From positions 1 to 47,906 of the forward strand of contig DATAXD010000035.1 in NCBI GenBank assembly GCA_036266835.1: a DNA stretch of 47,906 bases. Direction: 5' to 3'. Positions 33,740 to 43,104 of this stretch are shown one piece after another (positions within the stretch are counted from its first letter, which is position 1; each line of letters starts with the position of its first letter). The DNA comes from Galbitalea sp036266835. GTDB lineage: Bacteria > Actinomycetota > Actinomycetes > Actinomycetales > Microbacteriaceae. The position numbers and the translations under genes were made by a program. The notes below the pieces were generated by a model. That model searched no databases, had not been told where the DNA came from, and was given only the letters and a program-made list of their open reading frames with translations.

Positions 33740-34126
33740 CTGCGAGGGAACACTGACCCCACCGGTGGCCTGGTCAACCGTGCCCTCATCCGCGAGCTCC
33801 ACCAGCAGCGTCCCCGCGGCCACCACGGTGACCACCTGCTCCCTGGTGGCACCGGTAGTGGTTTTCAGCAGATTCTCCACCGTCCGGTGGCCGGTACGCC
33901 TGGCCAGACCCTCCCCACCCAACTCCGGACGAGACCGATACGCCAACTCACCAGCAATCGCCGCACCAGCCGACCCCCATACGCGAGCGCCCGCGGTGTG
34001 CAACTGGTTCACCTCCAGCAGGTCAGCCTCCGAAAGGGCCCGCAGCTCACCGGTGCCAACCCGGGCATCCGCCAACCCACCCACCATCGAGCGGTAACGC
34101 TCAAGAACCGGGACGGCTGCCGACAT
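33611..34126 (-). pseudogene. Truncated DUF222 (13E12-type) gene
   Basis: The ATG at 34126 opens a reading frame with typical DUF222 N-terminal sequence for about 128 residues (LSEADLLEVNQLH, IAGELAYRSRPELG, TTGATREQVVTVVAAGTLL). From about 33740 downwards the frame simply runs antisense through the DUF3093 gene to a stop at 33611, so no family sequence remains: the middle and the HNH end are missing. The remnant is 3'-truncated and abuts DUF3093. It retains a LexA-type box at 34137-34152. It is a likely deletion relic of a full copy like the one at 1-222. Confidence 0.8.
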
Positions 34127-34136
34127 ACCCCAAGTT

Positions 34137-34152
34137 TAGAACACCAGTTCAC
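34137..34152 (-). promoter_or_regulatory. Candidate LexA (SOS) box
   Basis: TAGAACACCAGTTCAC has the perfect core GAAC-N4-GTTC and matches 9 of 12 defined positions of TCGAAC-N4-GTTCGA. It lies 11 to 26 bases upstream of the truncated DUF222 start, overlapping where a promoter would be. Confidence 0.6.
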
Positions 34153-34246
34153 CCCGAAACCGAGAAGTCAACACCCGTGGACAAGTGTCGTGCGGGCGCT
34201 TCGACTGAGGAAAACGCCCTCGAATCCAGCGGCCGACAACCAGCTG

Positions 34247-34540
34247 CTAGGCCGCGCACTCCGCGCAGATCGGCCCGAGCTTCGTCTCGTGATCGAGTTG
34301 AGAACGGTGTTTGACCAGGAAGCAATTCACACAGGTGAACTCGTCTGCCTGGGGTGGCAGAACGACGACATCGAGGTCGAGGTCTGAAAGATCCTGACCG
34401 GCCAGCTCAAAGGCCCCCGGGTTATCAGAATCGTCGACATCCACCTGTCCAGACATCTTGTCCGGTACGCGCTCCTTCAGAGCCTCGATGCTGTCTGAGT
34501 CATCGTCGGTCTTGCGGGGTGCGTCGTAATCGGTTGCCAT
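34247..34540 (-). CDS. DUF4193 domain protein
   Basis: A 97-residue acidic protein. The ATG at 34540 (MATDYDAPRKTDDD) is chosen because the upstream 66 residues of the open frame are unlike the family. The N-terminal half is acidic and disordered. The C-terminal part has the zinc-ribbon-like pattern CVNCFLVKHRSQLDHE...CAECAA, the family signature, with two CxxC pairs. It is found widely in actinobacteria beside sepH and dut. It is divergent from sepH with a 199-base gap that should hold both promoters. Confidence 0.93.
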   Translation of the reverse strand: MATDYDAPRKTDDDSDSIEALKERVPDKMSGQVDVDDSDNPGAFELAGQDLSDLDLDVVVLPPQADEFTCVNCFLVKHRSQLDHETKLGPICAECAA

Positions 34541-34739
34541 GCCATCCACTTCTCTAGCCACAAATATTCCAAATCGGCGGCCACAGTTTGCATGAAAGGC
34601 GACCGAATAGCAAACCGCCAGCGCAACCTGCGAATTCGCCGGTGTGTGTAACTGACGGCACGCCCGCGCTATTCCCCGGAATCGCCCCGATCCCATGGCA
34701 TTCTTGGCTTGAATTGCGACAGCCGGAGGGCTTTTCACT

Positions 34740-35792
34740 ATGCAGGACCTACGCGTAATCGGAGCAGAGGACGGGGCGCTTCTCGTCTCCGACGATGACG
34801 GTATCCGATATCGGCTCGCCGTCGACGACGCGCTGCAACTGAAGCTCCGTCAGGTGACCCCCGATCCCAGCATCGGGCAGCGACTGGCTCCGCGTGAAAT
34901 TCAGGCGTACATCCGCTCGGGCATGTCGGCCGAGGATGTCGCGAGCATCACGGGCGCTCCGCTCGACCACATCCAGCGATTCGAAGGCCCGGTCCTCGCG
35001 GAACGCGAGTTCGTAGTGAAGTCGGCGCTGGAGGTTCCCGTACATCTGGCGCTCGACCCCGACCCGCTCGCACAGGGCGCGACGTTCGGTTCGGCGATAC
35101 GTGCTCGACTGCACGATCTGGGAGCGACAGGGGAACGCTGGGCGAGTTGGAAGGATGCCTCGGCCGGCTGGATCGTGAAACTGTCGTTCGCGGCGAGCCA
35201 GATCGATCACGACGCCCGCTGGCACTTCGATCCCAAGAAGTCGGCCCTCGACCCGATTAACAACGAGGCAGTGACGCTGTCCCAGCAGGGCGAAGCGACC
35301 GGCAGCCTCATCCCTCGTCTGCGTGCGGTCCAGCATGAAGAAGCGCAAACCGAATCCACCCGGTTCGACAGCGCTGCGTTCGACCTTACGGAGGCGGATG
35401 CTCCCGATGCTCGCGAACGAGTCGCCGAACTTCCACACGTGGCCGACAAAGCTGTGACCGACGAGGTCACCGGAATGAACCAGACGGCCGACCTACTGGA
35501 CGCTCTGCGTCGGCGACGAGGCGAGCGAGAAGCGGCGTCATACGACGACGACGAACCGCCGTCGCCGTTCGGTCCGGCCAGCGGCCGAAACCAGACGACG
35601 AACATTCGACTGGTTGATGTGCCTCTCGAGGTTCCGGATGAAACTCCCGAAGTTCCAGCGGCCCGTAAGACCGGACCGCAGCCATCCGCCAGGAACACCG
35701 GATCCCAGCCGCGCGCACGCAAGGGTCGTGCCGCAATGCCAAGCTGGGACGAGATCGTATTCGGGGCGCGCCCCGACGACGACCTGGCCTAA
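34740..35792 (+). CDS. sepH: Septation protein SepH
   Basis: A 350-residue actinobacterial division protein that promotes FtsZ assembly. The N-terminal DUF3071 domain has IRYRLAVDDALQ and a helix-turn-helix (REIQAYIRSGMSAEDVASIT, about 52-71). The middle is acidic and disordered, and the C-terminus ends with the conserved MPSWDEIVFG motif after a basic run. The ATG at 34740 has GGAGG 12-17 bases earlier. The downstream phosphodiesterase-like gene is convergent, ending eight bases after the sepH stop. The arrangement with DUF4193 and dut is typical of the phylum. Confidence 0.95.
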   Translation: MQDLRVIGAEDGALLVSDDDGIRYRLAVDDALQLKLRQVTPDPSIGQRLAPREIQAYIRSGMSAEDVASITGAPLDHIQRFEGPVLAEREFVVKSALEVPVHLALDPDPLAQGATFGSAIRARLHDLGATGERWASWKDASAGWIVKLSFAASQIDHDARWHFDPKKSALDPINNEAVTLSQQGEATGSLIPRLRAVQHEEAQTESTRFDSAAFDLTEADAPDARERVAELPHVADKAVTDEVTGMNQTADLLDALRRRRGEREAASYDDDEPPSPFGPASGRNQTTNIRLVDVPLEVPDETPEVPAARKTGPQPSARNTGSQPRARKGRAAMPSWDEIVFGARPDDDLA

Positions 35793-35800
35793 GGCACCCG

Positions 35801-36937
35801 CTAGGCGAACGCTCCGAAACGCAGCAGCGGCACCTGCACCTCTGCGGGCGACCACGAGCCGTGCTGACCGATCATCGCCATCGACGTTTTCGTCGCCGTC
35901 CGCGAGTCGTAGTAGGCGATGTTCTTGCGCGCTGCCACCAGCAGATCACCGATCCGAGGGCTTACCTCGTCGACGACCTCCCCGAACCATCCCGCCTCGA
36001 TCGCTTCGGACCGCGTGACGACCCAGGAGCGATCGGATTCCGCATCGCGCCAGGCTTGTGCAACCCCTTCGCGGCCGAGCTCGTCGAGCCCGTCGGAAAA
36101 CGTGAGCTGAAGGCAACGCGGCTCCCCTGCCACAAACCGGACGCCCTTCAGCAATTCCGGAGCACTGTCGATCAGGATGTGAGCCCGCTCCGGCACGTCC
36201 ACAACGCCGTGATCGGCCGTGAGCAGAACTCCATCACCCGGCCTGAGCGAACCCGCGAACCGTCGGAGTTCTGCGTCGACCTGCTCCAGCCGCGACGTCC
36301 AGTCGGATGACTCCCACCCCTTCTTGTGCGCGATCGAATCGAGCTCGGGGATGTACAGGTACAGAAGTCCGGGTGGGCCTGGCTCGCGAAGCCAACGGGC
36401 CGCGACCCTGAATCGATCCGCTATTGATGTGGCCGAACGGTACTCGCTTCCGCGGAGCACGGCTCGGGTGAACCCGCTGTTCGCGTACCGCGCGGGCGCG
36501 ACCGCGACCGCCGACAATCCCGAGGCCGAGACTCGCTCGAACACGGTCGGCTCGCGCTGCCAGGTGTCCGGGTCAAGGCGATCATCCCAGCCCGTCAGCT
36601 GGTTGATGACGCGATCGTTGCTGCGGTCCACGACTGTATAGCCGACGAGGCCATGCGTGCCCGGCATGGCCCCCGTGGCCAGGCTGGCCAGCGCGGCCGC
36701 CGTCGTCGTCGGGAAGACCGAGTCGATCGACGACGAGGAGCCCGGTGCCGTTGCCATGAATCTGGCGTGCCCGGCGCGAGCCCTCAGGCTGGCGGTTCCG
36801 AGGCCGTCGACGAGGATGACGACCATCCTGTGCGCCACGGGAAGTCCGAGCGCGTTGGCCTGCGCCCCCAGTGCAGAGAGACAACTCGTCAACACATCGG
36901 CAAGGCTGATCCGGTCGTGATTCGGCCCCGGTAACAT
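35801..36937 (-). CDS. Nucleotide pyrophosphatase/phosphodiesterase family protein
   Basis: A 378-residue alkaline phosphatase superfamily enzyme. Metal and nucleophile motifs are MVVILVDGLG, SVFPTTTAAALASLATG (nucleophile Thr), PELDSIAHKKGWESSDW (Asp and His) and LLTADHGVVDVP (Asp-His). The ATG at 36937 (MLPGPNHDRIS) is preferred because longer readings enter parC. Only 12 bases separate it from the divergent parC start, so promoters lie inside the coding regions or messages are leaderless. The substrate is unknown; type I phosphodiesterases split nucleotides or phosphodiester lipids. Confidence 0.9.
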   Translation of the reverse strand: MLPGPNHDRISLADVLTSCLSALGAQANALGLPVAHRMVVILVDGLGTASLRARAGHARFMATAPGSSSSIDSVFPTTTAAALASLATGAMPGTHGLVGYTVVDRSNDRVINQLTGWDDRLDPDTWQREPTVFERVSASGLSAVAVAPARYANSGFTRAVLRGSEYRSATSIADRFRVAARWLREPGPPGLLYLYIPELDSIAHKKGWESSDWTSRLEQVDAELRRFAGSLRPGDGVLLTADHGVVDVPERAHILIDSAPELLKGVRFVAGEPRCLQLTFSDGLDELGREGVAQAWRDAESDRSWVVTRSEAIEAGWFGEVVDEVSPRIGDLLVAARKNIAYYDSRTATKTSMAMIGQHGSWSPAEVQVPLLRFGAFA

Positions 36938-36949
36938 GGGGGCAATCTT

Positions 36950-39424
36950 ATGGCTACTCCTGAAAACTCCGTCTCCGACAGCACTGGCGCAGGCACTCAC
37001 GGCGAACGCATCGAAGAGGTTGATGTCACCGCCGAGATGCAGGGTTCGTACCTCGAGTACGCGTACTCCGTCATCTACTCCCGTGCGCTGCCGGATGCCC
37101 GCGACGGCTTGAAGCCGGTCCAGCGCCGCATCCTGTATCAAATGACGGAGATGGGACTGCGGCCCGACCGCGGCCATGTCAAGTCGTCGCGGGTGGTCGG
37201 CGACGTAATGGGCAAGCTGCATCCACATGGCGATGCATCGATCTACGACGCCATGGTGCGTCTGACCCAGGACTTCGTGTTACGCGTGCCGCTCATCGAT
37301 GGTCACGGTAACTTCGGCTCGCTCGACGACGGGCCGGCGGCTCCGCGTTACACCGAAGTGAGGCTCGACGGCGCCGCATTGGCGATGACGGATGGCCTCG
37401 ACGAAGACGTCGTCGACTTCGTCCCGAACTACGACAACCAGTTCACCCAGCCGGATGTCCTTCCCGCAGCGTTCCCGAACCTGCTCGTCAACGGCGCGAG
37501 CGGAATCGCGGTGGGCATGGCGACGAACATGGCTCCGCACAATCTCATTGAGGTGATTGGGGCCGCGAGGCATCTGCTCCACAACCCGGATGCCAGCCTG
37601 GACGAGCTCATGGAGTACGTGCCCGGCCCCGACCTGCCAACCGGCGGAACGATCATCGGGCTCGCTGGCATCCGCGATGCCTACGCGACGGGACGCGGCG
37701 CATTCAAGACACGCGCGAAGGTCGCCGTCGAAGCCATTTCGGCACGCAAGACCGGACTCGTTGTCACCGAGCTCCCCTATCTGGTGGGCCCCGAGCGCGT
37801 GATCGAGAAGATCAAGGACGGCGTCGGCGCTAAGCGCATCAACGGCATTTCGGATGTCACGGACCTCACCGATCGCAAACACGGGCTTCGATTGGTCATC
37901 GGCATCAAGACCGGCTTCAGCCCGGATGCCGTGCTGGAGCAGCTCTACCGGCTGACTCCCCTCGAGGACAGCTTCAATATCAACAACGTCGCTCTTGTGG
38001 GCGGCGGACCCCGCACGCTGGGTCTCAAGGAACTCCTGCAGGTCTACGTCGACCATCGGCTCGCGGTGGTGACCCGACGCAGCCAGTTCCGCCTGGCGCG
38101 ACGGAAGGAGCGGCTTCACCTGGTCGAGGGCCTGCTGGTCGCGATTCTCGATATCGACGAGGTGATCCAGGTCATCCGCACTTCCGACGACAGCGAAGCC
38201 GCACGCACCCGCCTCATGGAAGTCTTCGACCTCAGCCAGGTGCAGGCCGAATACATCCTCGAACTGCGACTGCGTCGCCTCACCCGCTTCAGCCGGATCG
38301 AGCTCGAGAACGAGCGCGATCAGCTACACCGCGAGATCGAGGAGCTCGAGGCGATCCTTGCCGACCCCGCGCGCATCCGTCGTGTCGTCTCCGACGAACT
38401 CGAGGCGACCGCCGAGAAGTTTGGCACCCCGAGGCGCACGCTGCTGACGGAAGCGCGGCCTTCGGTGGCGACCACCAGCACACGTTCCACAAAGGCTGCC
38501 GCGCCGGATCTGGAAATTGCAGATGCGCCGTGCCGCGTCTTCTTGTCGACGACCGGGCGCGCAATCCGCGTCGATCTCCCGGAGGACGGATCCGAACTCC
38601 CCGCCGCCAAGCGCCGCAGCAAGCACGATGCCATCCGTTCAGCCGTCGACGCGACGAGTCGCTCGGAACTCGGGGCTGTCACCTCGCTCGGACGACTACT
38701 GCGGTTCACCGCCGTCGACTTGCCGTCGGTGCCGGCGAACTCCATTCAACTCGCCGCGGGCGCTCGGATCGCCGACTACCTCGCGATGGGAAACAGGAAG
38801 GAGCGCGTACTGGGATTCGTTGCCCTGGACTCGCAAGTTTCGATCGCCCTCGGCACGGCTCAGGGGGTCGTCAAGCGCGTTGCACCGGGTTTGCCGGTGC
38901 GACCCGAGCTTGAGATCATCGCCCTCAAGCCCGACGACGAGGTGGTTGGTGTGGCCCAGGCAGCGGATGGCGCCGAGCTGGCGTTCATCACGACCGATGC
39001 GCAGCTGCTGCATTTCCCCGCGAGTTCTGTGCGCCCGCAGGGTGCCGCGGCAGGCGGAATGGCGGGGATGAACGTGTCGACAAAGGCGACGGCACTGTAT
39101 TTCGGTGCGATCGAGGCACCAGAAGGGGCCGTCGTCGTGACCATCTCCGGATCGAGCGAGGTCCTGCAGGGTACGGATGCCGGTCGAGCGAAGGTTTCGG
39201 CGCTGAGTGAGTTCCCCGGCAAGGGTCGAGCGACCGGTGGTGTACGAGCGCACAGCTTCCTCAAAGGCGAGGACGTCCTCACGCTGGCGTGGATCGGTGC
39301 AGCACCCGCTATCCCCGTCGGGGCAGATGGGTCGGCACGCACCCTCCCGGCACCGGGGGCGAAGCGCGATGCCTCGGGCTCGCCGTTGGAGGCCGTGATC
39401 GGCTCCATCGGGTGGTCTCTGTAG
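36950..39424 (+). CDS. parC: DNA topoisomerase IV subunit A
   Basis: An 824-residue type IIA topoisomerase subunit that cuts and rejoins DNA through Tyr134 in AAPRYTEVRL. The N-terminal winged helix has RALPDARDGLKPVQRRILYQ (quinolone-determining region nearby), the tower and coiled coil follow to about 500, and the C-terminal six-bladed domain (about 520-815) lacks a QRRGGKG GyrA box, so topo IV rather than gyrase is favoured. Together with parE at 41020 it forms the decatenase. It opens with the acidic leader MATPENSVSDSTGAG. Confidence 0.95.
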   Translation: MATPENSVSDSTGAGTHGERIEEVDVTAEMQGSYLEYAYSVIYSRALPDARDGLKPVQRRILYQMTEMGLRPDRGHVKSSRVVGDVMGKLHPHGDASIYDAMVRLTQDFVLRVPLIDGHGNFGSLDDGPAAPRYTEVRLDGAALAMTDGLDEDVVDFVPNYDNQFTQPDVLPAAFPNLLVNGASGIAVGMATNMAPHNLIEVIGAARHLLHNPDASLDELMEYVPGPDLPTGGTIIGLAGIRDAYATGRGAFKTRAKVAVEAISARKTGLVVTELPYLVGPERVIEKIKDGVGAKRINGISDVTDLTDRKHGLRLVIGIKTGFSPDAVLEQLYRLTPLEDSFNINNVALVGGGPRTLGLKELLQVYVDHRLAVVTRRSQFRLARRKERLHLVEGLLVAILDIDEVIQVIRTSDDSEAARTRLMEVFDLSQVQAEYILELRLRRLTRFSRIELENERDQLHREIEELEAILADPARIRRVVSDELEATAEKFGTPRRTLLTEARPSVATTSTRSTKAAAPDLEIADAPCRVFLSTTGRAIRVDLPEDGSELPAAKRRSKHDAIRSAVDATSRSELGAVTSLGRLLRFTAVDLPSVPANSIQLAAGARIADYLAMGNRKERVLGFVALDSQVSIALGTAQGVVKRVAPGLPVRPELEIIALKPDDEVVGVAQAADGAELAFITTDAQLLHFPASSVRPQGAAAGGMAGMNVSTKATALYFGAIEAPEGAVVVTISGSSEVLQGTDAGRAKVSALSEFPGKGRATGGVRAHSFLKGEDVLTLAWIGAAPAIPVGADGSARTLPAPGAKRDASGSPLEAVIGSIGWSL

Positions 39425-39435
39425 CCGCGTGGTCG

Positions 39436-41004
39436 CTAGCGCGTCTGGTGGTACCGCGCGTCGATCTTCGCGAGCTTGGCGTTCTTCGTGTAGATGAGCA
39501 GTTCGGAACCATCGGGGCACACCACTCGTCTGTCCGGCGCCCCGACGAGAGTTGTGATCTCGTGACTGGTGATCGTCAGCTGACCTGAGGCGGAGTTCAC
39601 GAAAAAGAACCGACCCAGGTGCTCCGTCGGGTAATCCCGATTCGTCAGCCAAAGGTAGGGAGAGCGACCGTGATAGTCGACCTGGATGAGCAACAGCGAC
39701 CGCGTCGAGGTCAGCTCGATCCTGCGGGCGTCGAAGTATCCGGCGTAACCGACATCCATCCCGGTGGGCAATTCGGAATCGAGACAGCGCGTTTCCTGGT
39801 CCCTATAGGCGAGATACCGGGCCGGACTCGCCGGTGCCACGACGATGAAGGTGACGATCAGGGCGACGACCAGCACGCCGCTCGTGGCGAAGCCGACTCT
39901 CCGTAGCTGTGGCGCGGGCAGCATCAGCGGCGCGAACGCCAGCGGTGCGACGAGGATCGGCCAGAGGTACAGATAGTTCAGGATGAGTAACGCAACCGCG
40001 GCCAGCAGCCCGGTGACCGGAACCAGAGCGTAGTACAGCAGTATCCAGTCGCGCTTTTCGAGGACCTCCCGATGCCGAAGTACGCGAATCAGGCGTCTCG
40101 CGGCGAATACGAACAGCCACACCGCCGCGCCAAAGCCGATTAACAACAGCAGGAGGGTGATGTCGCTGTGCGCGGCGATGCCAAAGTTCACCGCGAGCGT
40201 AGTAACTCTCTGCGGCAACTGGCTCGCATCGATGTAGGTCAGTGGGGATGTGCCCTGAAGACCGGAGAAGAGCGCGAGGCGGATGCCGGCAGCAACGGCG
40301 AAGACGCCGACCGTCACGATCAATGGCCACAGGACCGCCCGTAAGCCCATCGCGATTCGACGCACCAGCCCAAGCACAATAAGCGCAGGCAAAGCGAATA
40401 TCAGGGTCAGCGGATTCGACGCGACGATCAGAGCGAGCCCAAGGCCGACGAGCACCAGAGCGACGCGCCGGCGGCTGACGTACAACAGCGGCCATGCGGC
40501 GAGCGCCAGATACATTCCGTAGTAATAGGTGGGAGCCAGTTGAAAGTCGAAGAGGCTGACGGTGCCGACCAGGGGCAATAGAACGAGCGCCGACGATGCG
40601 AGAAGCGCTCGCACCAGGCACGACACGAATGCATCCTCCGAGTAGATCGCTCGGATTACTCCGTAGAAGGCCACGAACAGTATGACTACGTTGATCATCG
40701 CCACGACGAGGTAGTACAGCTGCACTCCCCCGCCCGCCAGCAGGTAGGCGAGCAGACTGATCGGGATCTCGGGGAAGACGAACACCTGGGGCGAGAAACT
40801 CCAGTCGAGAGGACGCCCGTGGAACACGTCACCGGCGAACTGGAACAGAACGCCGTTGTCGCTCGAGCCGAGCTCGAAGTTGACCGGCCAGTTGCTCGGT
40901 CCGGAACCACCCGCGCGGATGAGGAAAACAGCCGCCGTTACGCCGGCGACACCGAGCGCTGCGGCGGCAACCAGGCCGAGCCGAGCAAGTCGTCCGCGGG
41001 ACAC
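39436..41004 (-). CDS. Polytopic membrane protein, GT-C-like
   Basis: A 522-residue protein with about ten membrane segments in the first 390 residues and an extracytoplasmic C-terminal domain of about 110 residues (LTNRDYPTEHLGRFF, PDGSELLIYTK). The first loop after helix 1 is periplasmic and contains FELGSSDNGVLFQFAGD, with acidic residues at a position reminiscent of GT-C glycosyltransferases, but I see no firm family. It lies between parC and parE: 11 bases after the parC stop (convergent) and 15 bases downstream of the parE stop, on the parE strand. A cell-envelope glycan function is inference. Confidence 0.75.
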   Translation of the reverse strand: MSRGRLARLGLVAAAALGVAGVTAAVFLIRAGGSGPSNWPVNFELGSSDNGVLFQFAGDVFHGRPLDWSFSPQVFVFPEIPISLLAYLLAGGGVQLYYLVVAMINVVILFVAFYGVIRAIYSEDAFVSCLVRALLASSALVLLPLVGTVSLFDFQLAPTYYYGMYLALAAWPLLYVSRRRVALVLVGLGLALIVASNPLTLIFALPALIVLGLVRRIAMGLRAVLWPLIVTVGVFAVAAGIRLALFSGLQGTSPLTYIDASQLPQRVTTLAVNFGIAAHSDITLLLLLIGFGAAVWLFVFAARRLIRVLRHREVLEKRDWILLYYALVPVTGLLAAVALLILNYLYLWPILVAPLAFAPLMLPAPQLRRVGFATSGVLVVALIVTFIVVAPASPARYLAYRDQETRCLDSELPTGMDVGYAGYFDARRIELTSTRSLLLIQVDYHGRSPYLWLTNRDYPTEHLGRFFFVNSASGQLTITSHEITTLVGAPDRRVVCPDGSELLIYTKNAKLAKIDARYHQTR

Positions 41005-41019
41005 AAGCGGTCAGTCTAC

Positions 41020-43104
41020 CTAGGCATCAATTCGCGAGCGGTCGAATCCGTCGCCCGCCACGATGAACTCCTTGCGCGGTGCCACCTCGTTGCCCATCAG
41101 CAGTTCGAAGACCTTCGCAGCGTTCTCGGCATCCGGCAGGCGCACTTGTCGAAGGGTGCGGTAGCGGCGGTCCATCGTCGTAATTGCCAGCTGATCCGCA
41201 TCCATTTCGCCGAGTCCTTTGTAGCGCTGGATGGGATCCTGGTACCGCTTGTTGGCTCGCTTCAGTCCGGCCAGCACGCCGCTCAGTTCGGCTTCCGAGT
41301 AGGTGTAGATCGTCTCGTTCGGTTTCGAGCCAGCGTTCATCACGATCACTCGATGCAGCGGCGGTACAGCCGCATAGACCCGGCCGGCTTCAATCATCGG
41401 CTGCATGTACTTGAAGAACAGGGTGAGCAGGAGGGTGCGGATGTGAGCCCCGTCAACATCCGCGTCGCTCATCATGATGATCTTGCCGTAGCGCGCCTGC
41501 TCGATATCGAAGGTTCGACCCGAGCCCGCGCCGACGACCTGAAGGATGGAAGCGCACTCGGCGTTCGACAGCATGTCCGCGATCGATGCCTTCTGGACAT
41601 TCAGGATCTTGCCGCGAATCGGCAACAGCGCCTGGTACTCGCTGTCTCGCGCCAGTTTCGCGGTACCGAGAGCGGAGTCGCCCTCGACGATCAGCAGCTC
41701 GGTGTTGAGAACATCGGTCGAGCGGCAATCCACGAGTTTGGCCGGCAGGGAAGAACTCTCAAGCGCATTCTTGCGACGCTGGGTTTCCTTATGCGCCCGC
41801 GCCGAAATGCGCGCTTTCATCTCGGCGACGATCTTGTCGAGCAGCAGCGCGGACTGCGCCTTGTCGTCCCGTTTCGACGAGGTGAACCGCTCGCCCATCG
41901 CCGTCGCAACGACGTTGGCCACGATGTTGCGCACCGCTGGCGTCCCGAGGACTTCCTTCGTCTGTCCCTCGAACTGCGGCTCGGGCAACCTAACGGTGAG
42001 CACGGCGGTGAGGCCGGCGAGGATGTCGTCCTTCTCCAACTTGTCGGTGCCCACCTTGAGGCGGCGCGCGTTCTGCTCCACCTGCGATCGGAGGAACTTC
42101 ATCATTCCCTGCTCAAATCCGGCCTGATGAGTGCCACCCTTCGGTGTCGAAATGATGTTGACGAAAGTCTTGAGCACGGTGTCGTAACCGGTTCCCCAGC
42201 GCAGTGCGATGTCGACCTCGCACTGCCTGGTCAGCTCGGTCGGCACCATGGCGCCGGCCGGTTGCAACACCGGAACGGTCTCGGTGAACTCCCCGGAGCC
42301 CTGTAGTCGCCAGATCGCGGTCACCGGATCATCCGGGCTGAGAAACTCCACGAACTCCGAAATGCCTCCCGCGAACCGGAACGACTGGCTCACGGGCTCG
42401 TCGCCGCGGCGATCGTCGAGGTCAATCGAAATGCCGGGGACGAGGAACGCGGTCTGGCGCGCGCGACCAACCAGCTCATCCAGCTGGAAGTCGGCGCCCC
42501 GAGTGAAGATCTGCGAGTCGGCCCAGTAGCGGATGCGTGTGCCGGTGGCTCCCTTCGCTGATTTGCCGACGATGCGCAGTTCGCTGCCGGACAGGAACGG
42601 CGAGAACGACGCATCCGGGCTCGGGATCGACGGATCGACATCGGCAAAAGTCCCCGGTTCGCCACGATGGAACGACATCGCGTAGGTCTTGCCGTCGCGA
42701 TCGACTTCGACGTCCAGTCGCTCGGACAGCGCGTTGACGACGGATGCTCCAACTCCGTGCAATCCGCCCGAGGCCGAATAGGAGCCCGACCCGAACTTGC
42801 CGCCGGCGTGCAGCTTGGTGAAGACGACCTCGACGCCGGTCAGTCCGGTTTTCGGTTCGATGTCGACCGGAATTCCCCGAGCGTAGTCGCGAACCTCGAC
42901 GGAGTTATCACCGTGCAGAATGACTTCGATTGTCGACCCGAAACCCGCGAGGGCCTCGTCGACCGAGTTGTCGATGATCTCCCAGAGACAATGCATGAGG
43001 CCGCGCGCGTCCGTCGAACCGACGTACATACCGGGTCGTTTGCGCACCGCCTCGAGGCCTTCGAGCACCGAGAGGTGACGAGCGGAGTAATCGGAACTCG
43101 CCAC
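41020..43104 (-). CDS. parE: DNA topoisomerase IV subunit B
   Basis: A 694-residue ATPase subunit of topo IV. The start is a GTG at 43104 (ASSDYSARHLSVLEGL after fMet) with AGGAG five bases upstream; the longer frame is unlike the family. GHKL ATPase motifs are WEIIDNSVDEALAG, SASGGLHGVGASVVNALS and the transducer; the TOPRIM domain shows EGDSALGTAKLARD and DADVDGAHIRTLLLT. It is divergent from DUF7455. The gap at 43105-43324 holds both promoters. Confidence 0.96.
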   Translation of the reverse strand: MASSDYSARHLSVLEGLEAVRKRPGMYVGSTDARGLMHCLWEIIDNSVDEALAGFGSTIEVILHGDNSVEVRDYARGIPVDIEPKTGLTGVEVVFTKLHAGGKFGSGSYSASGGLHGVGASVVNALSERLDVEVDRDGKTYAMSFHRGEPGTFADVDPSIPSPDASFSPFLSGSELRIVGKSAKGATGTRIRYWADSQIFTRGADFQLDELVGRARQTAFLVPGISIDLDDRRGDEPVSQSFRFAGGISEFVEFLSPDDPVTAIWRLQGSGEFTETVPVLQPAGAMVPTELTRQCEVDIALRWGTGYDTVLKTFVNIISTPKGGTHQAGFEQGMMKFLRSQVEQNARRLKVGTDKLEKDDILAGLTAVLTVRLPEPQFEGQTKEVLGTPAVRNIVANVVATAMGERFTSSKRDDKAQSALLLDKIVAEMKARISARAHKETQRRKNALESSSLPAKLVDCRSTDVLNTELLIVEGDSALGTAKLARDSEYQALLPIRGKILNVQKASIADMLSNAECASILQVVGAGSGRTFDIEQARYGKIIMMSDADVDGAHIRTLLLTLFFKYMQPMIEAGRVYAAVPPLHRVIVMNAGSKPNETIYTYSEAELSGVLAGLKRANKRYQDPIQRYKGLGEMDADQLAITTMDRRYRTLRQVRLPDAENAAKVFELLMGNEVAPRKEFIVAGDGFDRSRIDA

